Of a stretch of DNA of 21,326 nt, positions 1 through 7,915 are shown piece after piece. The stretch is taken from the IMG/VR virus record IMGVR_UViG_3300025896_000217, positions 1-21,326 of that record; one strand, written 5' to 3'. Source of the DNA: a virus. The notes beneath the pieces were generated by a model. The model saw only the letters and a list, made by a program, of their open reading frames with translations, was not told where the DNA came from and searched no databases. Within the stretch, counting starts at the first letter, position 1, and each line of letters begins with the position of its first letter. The translations under genes and the position numbers were made by a program.

Positions 1-63
1 CTCAGCGTCATAGTTCAACACTTCTTTTAATCGCTGCTGAGTCAATGATTCAGTATTCTTCAT
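1..63 (-). CDS. Partial CDS: N-terminus of a probable HNH endonuclease
   Basis: An ATG at 63-61 opens a frame that runs off the left edge after 21 codons (MKNTESLTQQRLKEVLNYDAE). The pattern LTQxRLKEVLxYDxE is the usual N-terminal motif of phage HNH homing-type endonucleases, often with an AP2 DNA-binding domain, in which it is followed by TGxFxW. It starts 8 bases after the stop of the repeat protein on the same strand, as expected for a free-standing endonuclease inserted in a structural operon. The catalytic HNH residues lie outside the window, so the call rests on the N-terminal motif only. Confidence 0.5.
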   Translation of the reverse strand, partial: MKNTESLTQQRLKEVLNYDAE

Positions 64-70
64 TTCAAAC

Positions 71-898
71 CTACGCGGCTTCTTGCCAAGTGATTGAATT
101 GTCTGCTAAATCTGTCCAAGATTCTGAAGTATCAGAACCTGGTGTCCAGCTGCCGGAGGAATCCGCAACTGGTGTCCATGTCTCGCTACTGTCTGATTGT
201 GCCGTCCATGTCTCGTTGGAATCAGGCACTGCGCCCCATCCAAATCCGATCATTGTGCCAACAGCACCAGCAGACTCAACTCCAATTATCGCAATTTCAA
301 CAGTTAAACCAGCAATTGATCCAACAGCGCCTGTGCCATCAACTCCGGTGATTTCTTGGAATGAGATGACCTCTGCGCCCATAGTATCAACGGCACCAGT
401 GGCAGCATTTCCTGTAATCGCCTTAGACCGTGTTACTCCAACCGTTCCAACCGATAAGGTTGATGAGTTTCCATCTTCAGCAATTGACGTAACTGGTGCC
501 AGTGTCCCAACTGACAGGGTCGCTGCATTGCCGGTAACAGCAACTGTTCTGGATTGTGTAACCGTACCGACAGATACCGTAGAGGAATTTCCATCCTCTT
601 GAATTACTATGGATGGCGCAACTGATCCAACCGACAAGGTGGATGAGTTACCTGTAATCCCAAAAGTACGTTGTGATGCTAGTGTGCCAACATTACCTGT
701 TGCAATTGTTCCATCTTCTTGGATAGAAATATTGACGAGCAAACTACCAACTGATGCAGTTGATGAGTTGCCAGAAATAGCATCTATTTTTGTAAAAACA
801 ACAGTGCCGACATTACCAGTAGATGAATTCCCACTGAGAATGACAACGCCTATACCCCACGCGCCGCTTCCATAAGGGCCAGAACCATATGCAGCCAT
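71..898 (-). CDS. Periodic-repeat virion protein, probable tail or fibre component
   Basis: This 275-aa protein is built almost entirely from two tandem repeats. After a Gly/Tyr-rich N-terminus, residues 23-221 hold ten units of about 20 aa of the form GNSSTxSVGTV plus a variable half. The first eight start exactly 20 residues apart (G23, 43, 63, 83, 103, 123, 143, 163). Residues 226-271 hold five 10-aa units (DSSETWTPxx) with Trp at 231, 241, 251, 261 and 271. There are no cysteines, signal peptide or membrane segment. Gly/Ser/Thr/Val-rich repeats of this kind suggest a beta-solenoid or fibrous surface protein. It lies downstream of the head genes, where tail or decoration genes are expected. 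The function is inferred from architecture and position; no specific family is recognised. Confidence 0.7.
   Translation of the reverse strand: MAAYGSGPYGSGAWGIGVVILSGNSSTGNVGTVVFTKIDAISGNSSTASVGSLLVNISIQEDGTIATGNVGTLASQRTFGITGNSSTLSVGSVAPSIVIQEDGNSSTVSVGTVTQSRTVAVTGNAATLSVGTLAPVTSIAEDGNSSTLSVGTVGVTRSKAITGNAATGAVDTMGAEVISFQEITGVDGTGAVGSIAGLTVEIAIIGVESAGAVGTMIGFGWGAVPDSNETWTAQSDSSETWTPVADSSGSWTPGSDTSESWTDLADNSITWQEAA
83..223 (-). repeat. Tandem 30-bp coding repeat (10-aa Trp units)
   Basis: Five in-frame 30-bp units encode DSxxTWTxxx with a Trp every tenth residue. The unit is unrelated in sequence and period to the 20-aa repeat that precedes it in the same protein. Confidence 0.8.
236..832 (-). 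repeat. Tandem 60-bp coding repeat (20-aa units)
   Basis: Ten in-frame units of about 60 bp encode the GN(S/A)(S/A)TxSVGT(V/L) repeat. Alternate units end in IQED/IAED or in (G/A)IT/VT, so the first eight behave as a 40-aa super-repeat. The final two units are more divergent. Confidence 0.8.
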
Positions 899-913
899 GC
901 CGCTGCCCCTTGG

Positions 914-1369
914 TTAAGCCAGCCTGATCAGGCCAGTGCTTGCATCATTGGTAGGCATGGTCAGCGTAAACGTACCGGCAGTCACGGTCTGACTGCCAAA
1001 GGTATGCACGCTGACCGCTTTGTTTGACTGAGTCGAGTTGTAGATCAGGACTGCATCAAAGGCTGTGGATAAAGTCACTGAGGAATAGCTGATGCTGGCA
1101 CTTGGCGTGACAAAGGCTGTGGTGCCGCTAGTGCTTGGCGCAGTGCCAAAGGTCACCGTCACGCCGCCTGCGGTGTAGCCAGTGCCTGACACCTCGCCGG
1201 TAGCGCTGTAAGCTGTGGTGGCCGCGCTGACAGTGGCAGAAGCCAAGTACAAGGCGGCCTTGAAAGTGTCGGCTGTGGTTGCAGCGCGAATAACGCCAGT
1301 ACCAAAATTGTGGTGGCCGACAAGTAGCTCACCCTTAAAACTCGTACACATTGCCTGGGTATTTGCCAT
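914..1369 (-). CDS. Phage structural protein, hypothetical
   Basis: This 151-aa protein begins MANTQAMCTSFKGELLVGHHNF and is rich in Ala, Ser, Thr and Gly. Its strongly beta-type composition has many alternating hydrophobic and small residues and no charged clusters. Proteins with this opening and composition are common in the structural modules of environmental podoviruses and are usually left as hypothetical or called minor virion proteins. It lies between a 62-aa ORF and the repeat protein, with 15 bases to the latter. There is no enzyme motif. A head-decoration or tail-associated role is inferred from position. Confidence 0.7.
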   Translation of the reverse strand: MANTQAMCTSFKGELLVGHHNFGTGVIRAATTADTFKAALYLASATVSAATTAYSATGEVSGTGYTAGGVTVTFGTAPSTSGTTAFVTPSASISYSSVTLSTAFDAVLIYNSTQSNKAVSVHTFGSQTVTAGTFTLTMPTNDASTGLIRLA

Positions 1370-1379
1370 GATCTATTCC

Positions 1380-1568
1380 TTAAATTTGTTGGGTAACGCC
1401 ATCAGCAAACACACTGCGCTTGAGCGCCATATGGACAGATCGGTGAACCATTTCACCATCCAGCCAATACTCTACCCAGCTTGTTGTCTCGGTGTCATTG
1501 TCCAATGAACCTTCACGCTTCTCCAGCAGTGAATCGTCCATCTCGCCTTTGGTGGTGGTGACTATCAT
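1380..1568 (-). CDS. Small hypothetical protein (62 aa)
   Basis: The frame begins MIVTTTKGEMDDSLLEKREGSLDNDTETT and then reads SWVEYWLDGEMVHRSVHMALK. The ATG overlaps the end of the upstream adaptor gene by 4 bases (1565-1568), indicating translational coupling. It is acidic in the first half and basic in the second. The WVEYWLDGEMVHRSVHM stretch resembles short phage proteins that restate a substrate-like phrase, but I recognise no family. Placement between adaptor and virion genes argues for a small structural or assembly role. Confidence 0.65.
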   Translation of the reverse strand: MIVTTTKGEMDDSLLEKREGSLDNDTETTSWVEYWLDGEMVHRSVHMALKRSVFADGVTQQI

Positions 1569-2194
1569 CCGAATGTCCTTGCACGCGCCAACAGAGCGCC
1601 GCCAGAGGTTGAACCACGGTCATCAGCAACTTGTAGCTGATCTAAGCCAGCCAGGTATAAAGATGACCACACTGAGATTCTCGCATCATCCTGCAAGTAA
1701 GGCGCAGCCTGTAACAGCGAGCCGTACAGATAAACATCAGGCGCTTGTGTTAACAGCCAGTTGGTGGCGTTTGTAGCTGATAACTTAGCCAGCTTGGCGT
1801 AGTACACCAAGTCGGCCGTGTATGCACCATCAGGAATCGGTAGCAACCTGAATTGATTTCCCACCACGGTGAAATACAACGGCTTGCCGCTGGACAAATA
1901 GGTGGTGTTAGACAGTTGATCCATTCCCTCAATTGTTTGGAATGACAAGGATGTCACCGGATTAGTATCCAGCTTGATGGACTTGGTTTCCAAGAAGTCA
2001 TCAGGTACGGTGCCGTATTCAGCGGCAGCTGCAAATGATGCAGTGGCACGCACAATCATCTGACGTGTACGCAGCTGGCGCTCCATCTGCGCCTCGGCCA
2101 GGCTGATGAAGTCAGCAATAGCAGAAGTCAAATCAGTCCGGTTGAGCCAATCAGCCAGTGATGATTTGAGTTCGGTGTAGGTGGTCAATGCCAT
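1565..2194 (-). CDS. Phage adaptor (head-tail connector) protein
   Basis: This 209-aa protein begins MALTTYTELKSSLADWLNRTDL and continues with IADFISLAEAQMERQLRTR, VPDDFLETKSIKL and YLSSGKPLYFTVVGNQFRLLPIP. The order is an N-terminal helix pair, a 'VPxDFLE' element, then beta strands with the PxPDGAYTADLVYYAK pattern. It is typical of the adaptor proteins of SU10-type podoviruses, which bind the portal ring and connect it to the tail. It is encoded directly after a glycosyltransferase gene (stop and start are contiguous) and 1 kb downstream of the capsid gene. The assignment is from memory of the family pattern; the length is typical. Confidence 0.75.
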   Translation of the reverse strand: MALTTYTELKSSLADWLNRTDLTSAIADFISLAEAQMERQLRTRQMIVRATASFAAAAEYGTVPDDFLETKSIKLDTNPVTSLSFQTIEGMDQLSNTTYLSSGKPLYFTVVGNQFRLLPIPDGAYTADLVYYAKLAKLSATNATNWLLTQAPDVYLYGSLLQAAPYLQDDARISVWSSLYLAGLDQLQVADDRGSTSGGALLARARTFG

Positions 2195-2848
2195 TTAGAC
2201 TGCCTCTTTTTCAAGCTGTTCCTTCATGACCCATGTGTGTTCATGACGGAATTCAAACGTGCCAATGTGTCCGATTTCTTTTGAGACATCATGGTCAATA
2301 TACACCTTGAAACCCAATTCCTGAGCCTTCTTGCAGAAGAAGACATCCTCGCCCATGTAGCCGCGAGTGCCGGTCTGCCACGGCATATCAAACCATGGCT
2401 CAGTCATGTTCTCAAACACTTCGCGCTTGATCAGCATCACGCCAGTGCCAACTGAGCCAACCTCTTCTAAGCCGGTGGATTCGGGCATGGTGTAGACCGG
2501 CTTGCGCTTTCCATTCTCGTCATAGTTCTGCGCTGTTGGACCTGTAGGCATACGTCTACGCGCGCAGTTGGTCGCCACGATATCCACGTCATGCGCCAGC
2601 AGCCGCTGGATCATGTCCTGTGGGAAAGTCATGTCGGAGTCGATGAACAGTATGTGGCTGCAACCCTCGCGCATCGCGTCAAGGCACAAGTCAGCACGCT
2701 GATTCTGGATCAGTGTGCCTTGCAGTATCTTGAGGCTGACAGCGTCAGTGGTGTTCAGCGTGTGGTACGCCACCATATTGACCATGCAATAGGTGTAGTT
2801 GGTATGAACCATGTCACGCGCTGGCGTGCAGACTGCAATGTATTTCAT
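2195..2848 (-). CDS. GT-A-fold glycosyltransferase (family 2-like)
   Basis: This 217-aa protein should transfer a sugar from a nucleotide-sugar donor. The metal and nucleotide-binding DxD motif is D70-S-D72 in HILFIDSDMTFP. A preceding stretch at about 48-63 (QNQRADLCLDAMREG) matches the helix before DxD in this fold. A GED motif at 166-168 and H194 are placed like the acceptor base and the metal-binding His of GT-A enzymes. There is no membrane segment, so it is presumably cytosolic. The start overlaps the stop of the upstream 104-aa gene by 4 bases. It sits among head genes, so virion glycosylation or host-surface modification are both possible; the acceptor is unknown. Lengths near 220 aa are usual for phage-borne members. 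Confidence 0.8.
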   Translation of the reverse strand: MKYIAVCTPARDMVHTNYTYCMVNMVAYHTLNTTDAVSLKILQGTLIQNQRADLCLDAMREGCSHILFIDSDMTFPQDMIQRLLAHDVDIVATNCARRRMPTGPTAQNYDENGKRKPVYTMPESTGLEEVGSVGTGVMLIKREVFENMTEPWFDMPWQTGTRGYMGEDVFFCKKAQELGFKVYIDHDVSKEIGHIGTFEFRHEHTWVMKEQLEKEAV

Positions 2849-3159
2849 ACCTGACCTGGCCTCACTCTAAAGAACCTGTTATCGGGATCGTTCAACCATT
2901 TTTTCATGTAAACCGGATCATCCAGCTTGCCCTCTGCCTTCAACTGAAAGTAGATTGACTCAGGGATGCTGGCAACATGATGCCATTCGCCCTTCCAATC
3001 TGCTTTGTTGTCGATGGCGGCAAAGTCGCGCTTGTTAGCCTCAATGACGGCAGTCAAGTCCTGCGTTGTCTGAATCGTTGCCTCATCAGTGTCTTCGTTG
3101 TAGTGCCAGGTGCGAGTGATCCCCTTTTCGGGGTTTGCATCAAAAAATCGTTTTTCCAT
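2845..3159 (-). CDS. Conserved phage protein downstream of capsid gene
   Basis: This 104-aa protein begins MEKRFFDANPEKGITRTWHYNEDTDE and ends WLNDPDNRFFRVRPGQV. The combination of an opening RFFDANPExGIT, a WHYxEDTDxATIQT strand pair, a WHHVASIP segment and a terminal LNDPDxRxxR is a recurring small protein next to the capsid gene of T7-like and SU10-like podoviruses. Its function is not established to my knowledge. It lies 44 bases downstream of the capsid gene behind a GAAA-capped hairpin. No Shine-Dalgarno sequence is visible in the 10 bases before the ATG, so initiation may depend on that structure. Confidence 0.75.
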   Translation of the reverse strand: MEKRFFDANPEKGITRTWHYNEDTDEATIQTTQDLTAVIEANKRDFAAIDNKADWKGEWHHVASIPESIYFQLKAEGKLDDPVYMKKWLNDPDNRFFRVRPGQV

Positions 3160-3166
3160 GTAAGTA

Positions 3167-3186
3167 GGGGAGGATTTCTCCTCCCC
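3167..3186 (-). terminator. Stable GAAA-tetraloop hairpin after the capsid gene
   Basis: On the minus strand an 8-bp GC-rich stem (GGGGAGGA / TCCTCCCC) is capped by a GAAA tetraloop. It lies 17 bases after the capsid stop codon and 7 bases before the next ATG. There is no following U-run, so it is not a standard intrinsic terminator. It may be an attenuator, a 3'-end stabiliser for capsid mRNA, or a translational control element, because its stem contains the only GGAGG in the gap. Confidence 0.5.
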
Positions 3187-3203
3187 CTTTTCCTCTTAGT
3201 TGA

Positions 3204-4166
3204 TTAAGAAGTGATCAAGTCTGCTGCCAGACCGTGAGCGTTTTCAGCCAATACCTTATGGCCGAATTCGATCAACAGCATACGCTTTTCAGCGTCGCCT
3301 GTTTTCGCCAATTCGACTTGCTGGTAAGGACGGAGAACGGTCATCTTTGCGTACTCAGGATCGAGTACCCATGCATCACGCTCGCGCTGGAAGCGGTTAG
3401 CGATAACAGACACTTGACCAAAGTCGCTGACGTAGACGTCAACAGCACCGATCAAAGTGGCAGGACGGTCGCCACCGTTGATGTTGTAACGCTGTGAGGC
3501 AATGCCAGAGAAACCGGAAACGCGCTGCTTGTTGACAGGGCCAACCATCAGGATTTTTGGGTTACCGCCAGCAGTCCATACTTTCTGAATCACACTCTTG
3601 AGAATGGTTTCAGTGAAAGTACGCACGTTGCCGTCAGTACGCGCACTGTTTGGCAGTGTGGTGTAGCTTGGATCAGTACCGTTGGTTTGCTTGTCGGTAT
3701 TGGTCTTGACGAATGCGCCCAGAGAGGCAGTCACGCGAGCAGTGGTAGTGTTGCCTGCAACAGCAATACCGCCATTCAAGAAGATGAATTCTTGGTCGCG
3801 TTTGAGTTCAGAGCCGCGCTTGGCGATCTGGTATGCCAGTTCAGAACGGCGGCCAGCCTTGTTAACCACTTCTTCAGTGTTTGACAAGACGATGGTTTTG
3901 CGTGCAATCTGAGCATAGTTGGTCAAACGAACAGTGGCTGTCACTGAATCAAATGTGCCAACGTCATCACCTTCCAACTGAGCATTTGCGGCTGCATCTG
4001 CCAGTGTGTCGGTCTGCCACTCAAACAAAGTATTGCTGACGGTTTCGCGGCCAATATTGGATTGGTACGGTGTTTCTTCGGGAGCGATGTTGGTGATGAC
4101 ATTGCTCAAGTCTTCACGAATACCCTTTGCTGAGTATGTGGTGAACGTGTTACTTACGATAGACAT
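3204..4166 (-). CDS. Major capsid protein (SU10-like, DUF5309 family)
   Basis: This 320-aa protein forms the icosahedral head shell. It begins MSIVSNTFTTYSAKGIREDL, followed by SNVITNIAPEETPYQSNIGRETV and FEWQTDTLADAAANAQLEGDD. The 'I(A/S)PxETPFxS' element and 'WQTDxL' are hallmarks of the DUF5309/SU10 major head protein family, which has the HK97 fold. Later blocks include AYQIAKRGSELKRDQEFIFLNGG near 131-153 and a C-terminal VEFGHKVLAENAHG-type stretch. The length matches the family (about 320-350 aa). The scaffold gene lies immediately upstream, separated by 10 bases, and an AAGGAA ribosome site precedes the ATG. This is the clearest taxonomic marker in the window. Confidence 0.9.
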   Translation of the reverse strand: MSIVSNTFTTYSAKGIREDLSNVITNIAPEETPYQSNIGRETVSNTLFEWQTDTLADAAANAQLEGDDVGTFDSVTATVRLTNYAQIARKTIVLSNTEEVVNKAGRRSELAYQIAKRGSELKRDQEFIFLNGGIAVAGNTTTARVTASLGAFVKTNTDKQTNGTDPSYTTLPNSARTDGNVRTFTETILKSVIQKVWTAGGNPKILMVGPVNKQRVSGFSGIASQRYNINGGDRPATLIGAVDVYVSDFGQVSVIANRFQRERDAWVLDPEYAKMTVLRPYQQVELAKTGDAEKRMLLIEFGHKVLAENAHGLAADLITS

Positions 4167-4176
4167 GGTGAATTCC

Positions 4177-5169
4177 TTATTTCAAGAGTTTGTAGATGGC
4201 ATCAGCCGCATCATCGACACGGCCAGTTTTCGCAAGACGCTGTTGTGCTCGCAATGCCTCAGTATTGTTAGAAACTCTTCCCGCTGCACCAGGCTTTGCG
4301 GGTCTTGGCCCATTGTTTGTCACCGGCTTGATCTGTCCACGCTTGGACACCATCTGGTCGTACAGCGCCGCTTTTCGCAACAGCACAACCGCCCTGTGAT
4401 CGAGAACATTCTTCAGTTCATCAGGTGAGAATCCAGCCTTCTGGCCGAATTGAACGAGCATGGCTTTTTCAGCCGCAGCCTTCTTGGAGTCTTTCCACTC
4501 GGGAATAGCCGCCACCAAAGCCTCTTGCTCATGCTGCAACACCAACTGGTGATGCTGCATTTGTTCTTGTTGCGACAACTGAGACAGGCGCTGCTTTTCG
4601 CTTTGAATAGCTGCATTCTTCTCTTGGTTTTCTCGCATCACCTCGCGCTGCCGTACCCATTCAATGGGGTCTTCTTGGTAAAGACGTTCCCAATCAATGT
4701 TTGGCTGCGTTGCCTGCTGAACCTGAGCCTCTAAAGCTCCTAACAAATGAGCGTATTGCTCGCGCTCGGCACGCACTGCCTGCAACTCTGCCTCGGCGTG
4801 CTTTCGCACCTCGGCAATTTGCTGCGTTTTGCGTGTGTAATCCTGAGTCCTTGAATATCCCTTTTGGAGTTCCTCCAGCGACACCTCGACTTCTTTACCG
4901 TCAACCTTGACGGTGAAGACTTGTGGCTGTTCTTCCTCTTCAGAATTCTCATCTTCTTCGGATTGTTCGGGATCAGTTTCATTGCTATCCGCGTCTGCAT
5001 CGGTCAGCAACTCATCTTCTCCCGCCGCGCCCTCTTCGGGCAACTGCGACTCGCCTGAATCCTCTTGTCCCTCATCGGGGAGCATTCCTACAAGTGCATC
5101 GGCTGCTTCAGCCATATTCATCGGACCTTGAACGGCACTGCCTGCTGGCGTTGGTGCTACTGTCTGCAT
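4177..5169 (-). CDS. Capsid scaffolding protein
   Basis: This 330-aa protein is the internal assembly scaffold for the procapsid. Residues 30-85 are extremely acidic (runs of E, D, S, Q). They are followed at about 85-115 by FTVKVDGKEVEVSLEELQKGYSRTQDYTRKTQ, the common core of phage scaffold proteins (written here only as a landmark at KVDGKEVEVSLEEL). Residues 115-230 are Gln/Glu-rich and predicted to form coiled coil. The C-terminal part is basic (RPAKPGAAGRVSNN...), as expected for the capsid-binding end of a scaffold. It is encoded directly before the capsid gene, the normal order. The length is within the usual range. There are no protease motifs, so it is probably not a fused maturation protease. 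Confidence 0.8.
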   Translation of the reverse strand: MQTVAPTPAGSAVQGPMNMAEAADALVGMLPDEGQEDSGESQLPEEGAAGEDELLTDADADSNETDPEQSEEDENSEEEEQPQVFTVKVDGKEVEVSLEELQKGYSRTQDYTRKTQQIAEVRKHAEAELQAVRAEREQYAHLLGALEAQVQQATQPNIDWERLYQEDPIEWVRQREVMRENQEKNAAIQSEKQRLSQLSQQEQMQHHQLVLQHEQEALVAAIPEWKDSKKAAAEKAMLVQFGQKAGFSPDELKNVLDHRAVVLLRKAALYDQMVSKRGQIKPVTNNGPRPAKPGAAGRVSNNTEALRAQQRLAKTGRVDDAADAIYKLLK

Positions 5170-5184
5170 GGTCTATTTTCCTAT

Positions 5185-5445
5185 TTAAACAAGATTCTTT
5201 TGCGCGCGCTCAATGGCACGCTGTGCCACCTTGCCGTTGTCGATCATTTTGGTGAGTTCATTCTTGAAATTCTCAATGGCACGCAACTGCGCCCAACAAA
5301 TTTCACGCTTTGCAGCCTCTTCCGGCTTGCTGTTCTCAAACTCCCAAAGCAAATCACCACGCATCTTCTCCAAGGCCGTTGCAAATACCTCGTCTTGCAT
5401 AAACTGCTCAGACCGGCGGCCTTTTCGTACTTGTTCTTCGTTCAT
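5185..5445 (-). CDS. Small helical phage protein between portal and scaffold
   Basis: This 86-aa protein begins MNEEQVRKGRRSEQFMQDEVF. The rest is highly helical and charged: FATALEKMRGDLLWEFEN, then EAAKREICWAQLRAIENFKNEL. The start overlaps the portal stop by 4 bases, so the two are probably translationally coupled. The pattern 'KREICWAQLRAIENF' recalls small proteins found beside portal genes in environmental podoviruses; their function is unknown to me. A head-assembly chaperone or minor virion role is inferred only from position. Confidence 0.7.
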   Translation of the reverse strand: MNEEQVRKGRRSEQFMQDEVFATALEKMRGDLLWEFENSKPEEAAKREICWAQLRAIENFKNELTKMIDNGKVAQRAIERAQKNLV

Positions 5446-7628
5446 TGAGCCATTCCATTAAGGTTGATGGGTGGAGGCACATTGGCCGCCGTCTGCACTG
5501 CCTGCTGGACAATTGCTGACTGCTGCTGCATGGCCTCCCGATCCATAGCCTGCCGCGCTTCGATCTCGGCAGTGCTAATTTGTGTGTTGTACTTTAACTC
5601 AAGTTCATATTTCTTGAGCATTAAGTCTTGCGCCAGTTGATCTCTACGGTAATCATCATCGCGGATCATCTGCTCGCGTTTCAACTCCAACTCAGCAGCC
5701 TTCTTCTGGATGTCGGCTTGGATTGATTGAGCTTGCACCTGTGCCAGCACCTCTTCGGGCGTTGGCTTTGGTGCATCGGACTGCGGCATCTGGAAGTCTG
5801 CCGGCAACGTCTGGATGTAGCTCGATGCGTCCTTAAAGCCAGACAACTCAATGATCTTCTGGATGCTGCGGATGTACATGGCCGGTGTTACCACCGGATT
5901 GCTCAGGCCAAACTGCTGCATGATCTGCTCTTGCTTACCCGCAATCATGGTCAGTGCTTGAATGCGCTCGTTGGTGTCACCATTACCCAAGCCAATATTC
6001 ACCGTCACGTCCATGCTGGAATTCCAAACTCGTGGGTCAATCTCCACCCACTCATTACGCAAGCGCACCATGCGCGGCTTGTCTTGGTGCGTAGTCATCA
6101 GGTACAGGATGCCCTTAAACAGTTTCTTCATGCCCTCGGCCAGTATGCGTGCCTGCAATTCAATACGGCCTTGGCTGGCACCAATGGTGGCCGCCACAGC
6201 TGCCTTGGTGCTTGACTGCAATGCGTCAGCGTCCAAGCCCATCGCGGCCTTGCTCATGCCGGTACGGTCTTCGCGCATCTGATCCATGTAATCCAGCATG
6301 GGGAATGCGGCCTGTCCAACAAATGGGGTCGTAAACGGCTGCACCATGCCAGGCGCACGCATTCGGATAATGGCACCGGTTTCGTTGTTCAGCACGTCAT
6401 CAATGTTGACCTGGCCTTCAACCACGGCGGTGCGCGGGTGGATAGACTGCGCCAGTGAGTCCAGCGTGTTTCGCAATACCTCGGACTTGATCTCCTGAAT
6501 GTCATGCGTCAGATCGAATATCGACATGGCTTCCAGCGGTGAGGTATGCGGCTCTGGATCGCAGGGGAAGTCCACAAATGGGATGTAACTGGACGGCAGA
6601 TTACGCACCACGGTGTAGCCAGAACCCATGCAGCAGACTTTACGCAATTCGGGAATGCCGTCACCGTCAAAGTCCACTCGGATATAGGATTCAACGTACA
6701 GCACGCGGCGTTGACCAGGATTCAAACTGTCACCGGCACCCATGGTGGTGGACAGCGGCTGGCGTGCCAAGTACTCGTCATTGCTGTCTAAGTCGGTGCT
6801 GGAGATATTCTCTTCAATCTCCTCCAACTCATAGCCCATCTGAAGTAGATCGTCCACGGTTGCCATTTGACGGTGGGCAATGATGCCAGCATCATCAAAT
6901 GATCTGGCTCGGCGGTCAATCACCAACTCTTCAGGCGGCACCGCCATGATCTTGATGCGGCCATCCTTGACGGTGCGCTTAATCTGCACGTCATGCAGCA
7001 TCGGTTGCTGCATTTGCATTGGCTGGCCGGTCATCGGATCAACCTGTGGCTGCATCATGTCCATGGGCATAGATGGGTCAGGGTAGCTGACCACAATCTT
7101 GACCTCGGCCTGCTCACTCATCAGCATCTGCACGGTCTGGTCATCGAGGCCGGAATAATCCTCAATCTTGACCTCTTCAGACTCATCCCACCAGTATTTC
7201 GCAATGCCGCACTTACGCACCAGCGAGTCCTTGAACAGCGCGTAGGTGGTCATGAAACCGTTGTTGTCGTTGCTGAATATGTAGTTGGCATAGTCGGTCG
7301 CCTGCTGTGCGCCAGCCACGTCCTCCGGCCCACGCGGCACATACTCCACGACATTCTCGGTGCTGAAGAAAACGCGCATCAGGCTTGGCAGCATGGCGCT
7401 CACCGTGTCGCGCACCTCCATTGCCACCACTTGGCTGCGGCCATCTTCCTCATTACCAAAGGGGTCGCCACGGTAGTACTCTGTTCCCTTGGCGCGGATA
7501 GGCGATACATCGGCATCAATGTAGCTGACGGCATCTTCCAACTCACCGGCAACAATGCCCTGCAACTCGGTGTCATCCATTGGATTGACGGCGGCCATGT
7601 CTGTAGTCATTTGCAAATCGTTGATCAT
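5442..7628 (-). CDS. Portal protein
   Basis: This 728-aa protein should form the dodecameric ring at the unique head vertex through which DNA is packaged and ejected. N-terminal landmarks are YYRGDPFGNEEDGRSQVV at about 52-69 and VRDTVSAMLPSLMRVFFSTENVVEYVP at about 72-98. The latter element typifies the large portal proteins of SU10-like and P22-like podoviruses. A Met/Gln/Pro-rich insert lies near 185-210. The C-terminal 100 residues are Gln-rich and helical (the barrel or tail region). The length is typical of podovirus portals. Both neighbours overlap it by 4 bases, and it lies upstream of scaffold and capsid in the usual order. Confidence 0.88.
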   Translation of the reverse strand: MINDLQMTTDMAAVNPMDDTELQGIVAGELEDAVSYIDADVSPIRAKGTEYYRGDPFGNEEDGRSQVVAMEVRDTVSAMLPSLMRVFFSTENVVEYVPRGPEDVAGAQQATDYANYIFSNDNNGFMTTYALFKDSLVRKCGIAKYWWDESEEVKIEDYSGLDDQTVQMLMSEQAEVKIVVSYPDPSMPMDMMQPQVDPMTGQPMQMQQPMLHDVQIKRTVKDGRIKIMAVPPEELVIDRRARSFDDAGIIAHRQMATVDDLLQMGYELEEIEENISSTDLDSNDEYLARQPLSTTMGAGDSLNPGQRRVLYVESYIRVDFDGDGIPELRKVCCMGSGYTVVRNLPSSYIPFVDFPCDPEPHTSPLEAMSIFDLTHDIQEIKSEVLRNTLDSLAQSIHPRTAVVEGQVNIDDVLNNETGAIIRMRAPGMVQPFTTPFVGQAAFPMLDYMDQMREDRTGMSKAAMGLDADALQSSTKAAVAATIGASQGRIELQARILAEGMKKLFKGILYLMTTHQDKPRMVRLRNEWVEIDPRVWNSSMDVTVNIGLGNGDTNERIQALTMIAGKQEQIMQQFGLSNPVVTPAMYIRSIQKIIELSGFKDASSYIQTLPADFQMPQSDAPKPTPEEVLAQVQAQSIQADIQKKAAELELKREQMIRDDDYRRDQLAQDLMLKKYELELKYNTQISTAEIEARQAMDREAMQQQSAIVQQAVQTAANVPPPINLNGMAQ

Positions 7629-7915
7629 TTCTTGTTCCTTGCAGAAATTGCTTTGGCCTTTGCTTTTGCATCGGCCTTACTTGACGCGCCCCACGCTTTC
7701 AGACTCAGTGATAACCGAGTCGGCTCACCATTCTTCATCTCAGGGCCAGGCATATTGCCCATTCTCGCAAGGAATGACGCTCTGCGCGGGTTGTCACCAG
7801 ACTTCACCGGCGCTTTCAGATTCATACCCTCGGCCTTGGCGCTGGCGCGTCCCTTGGCATTCAGGCCGCCACTCGGATTCTTTCCCTCTTTACGTTGCCA
7901 CGCGGGTGTCTTCAT
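7625..7915 (-). CDS. Small basic phage protein (DUF6321-like)
   Basis: This 96-aa protein begins MKTPAWQRKEGKNPSGGLNAKGR. Its motifs are WQRxEGKNPxGGLNxKGR, AxGxNLKAPVKSGDNPRRxSFxARM and GMPGPExKNGEPTRLSLSLKAWG. These match the compact basic family I know as DUF6321, recurrent in phages near the portal and terminase genes. It is very rich in Lys, Arg, Ala and Gly, which suggests nucleic-acid contact or packaging with the genome, but no function is established. The stop overlaps the portal start by 4 bases. The start lies 26 bases inside the upstream methyltransferase gene. Confidence 0.75.
   Translation of the reverse strand: MKTPAWQRKEGKNPSGGLNAKGRASAKAEGMNLKAPVKSGDNPRRASFLARMGNMPGPEMKNGEPTRLSLSLKAWGASSKADAKAKAKAISARNKK

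Noticed and set aside
45-602. 185-codon plus-strand frame with repeats
   Set aside because: The repeats are the antisense image of the 20-aa coding repeat on the minus strand; no ribosome site or known pattern.
83-832. Regular spacing suggesting a CRISPR array
   Set aside because: The repeats are in-frame protein repeats with variable third positions, not identical repeats with unique spacers.
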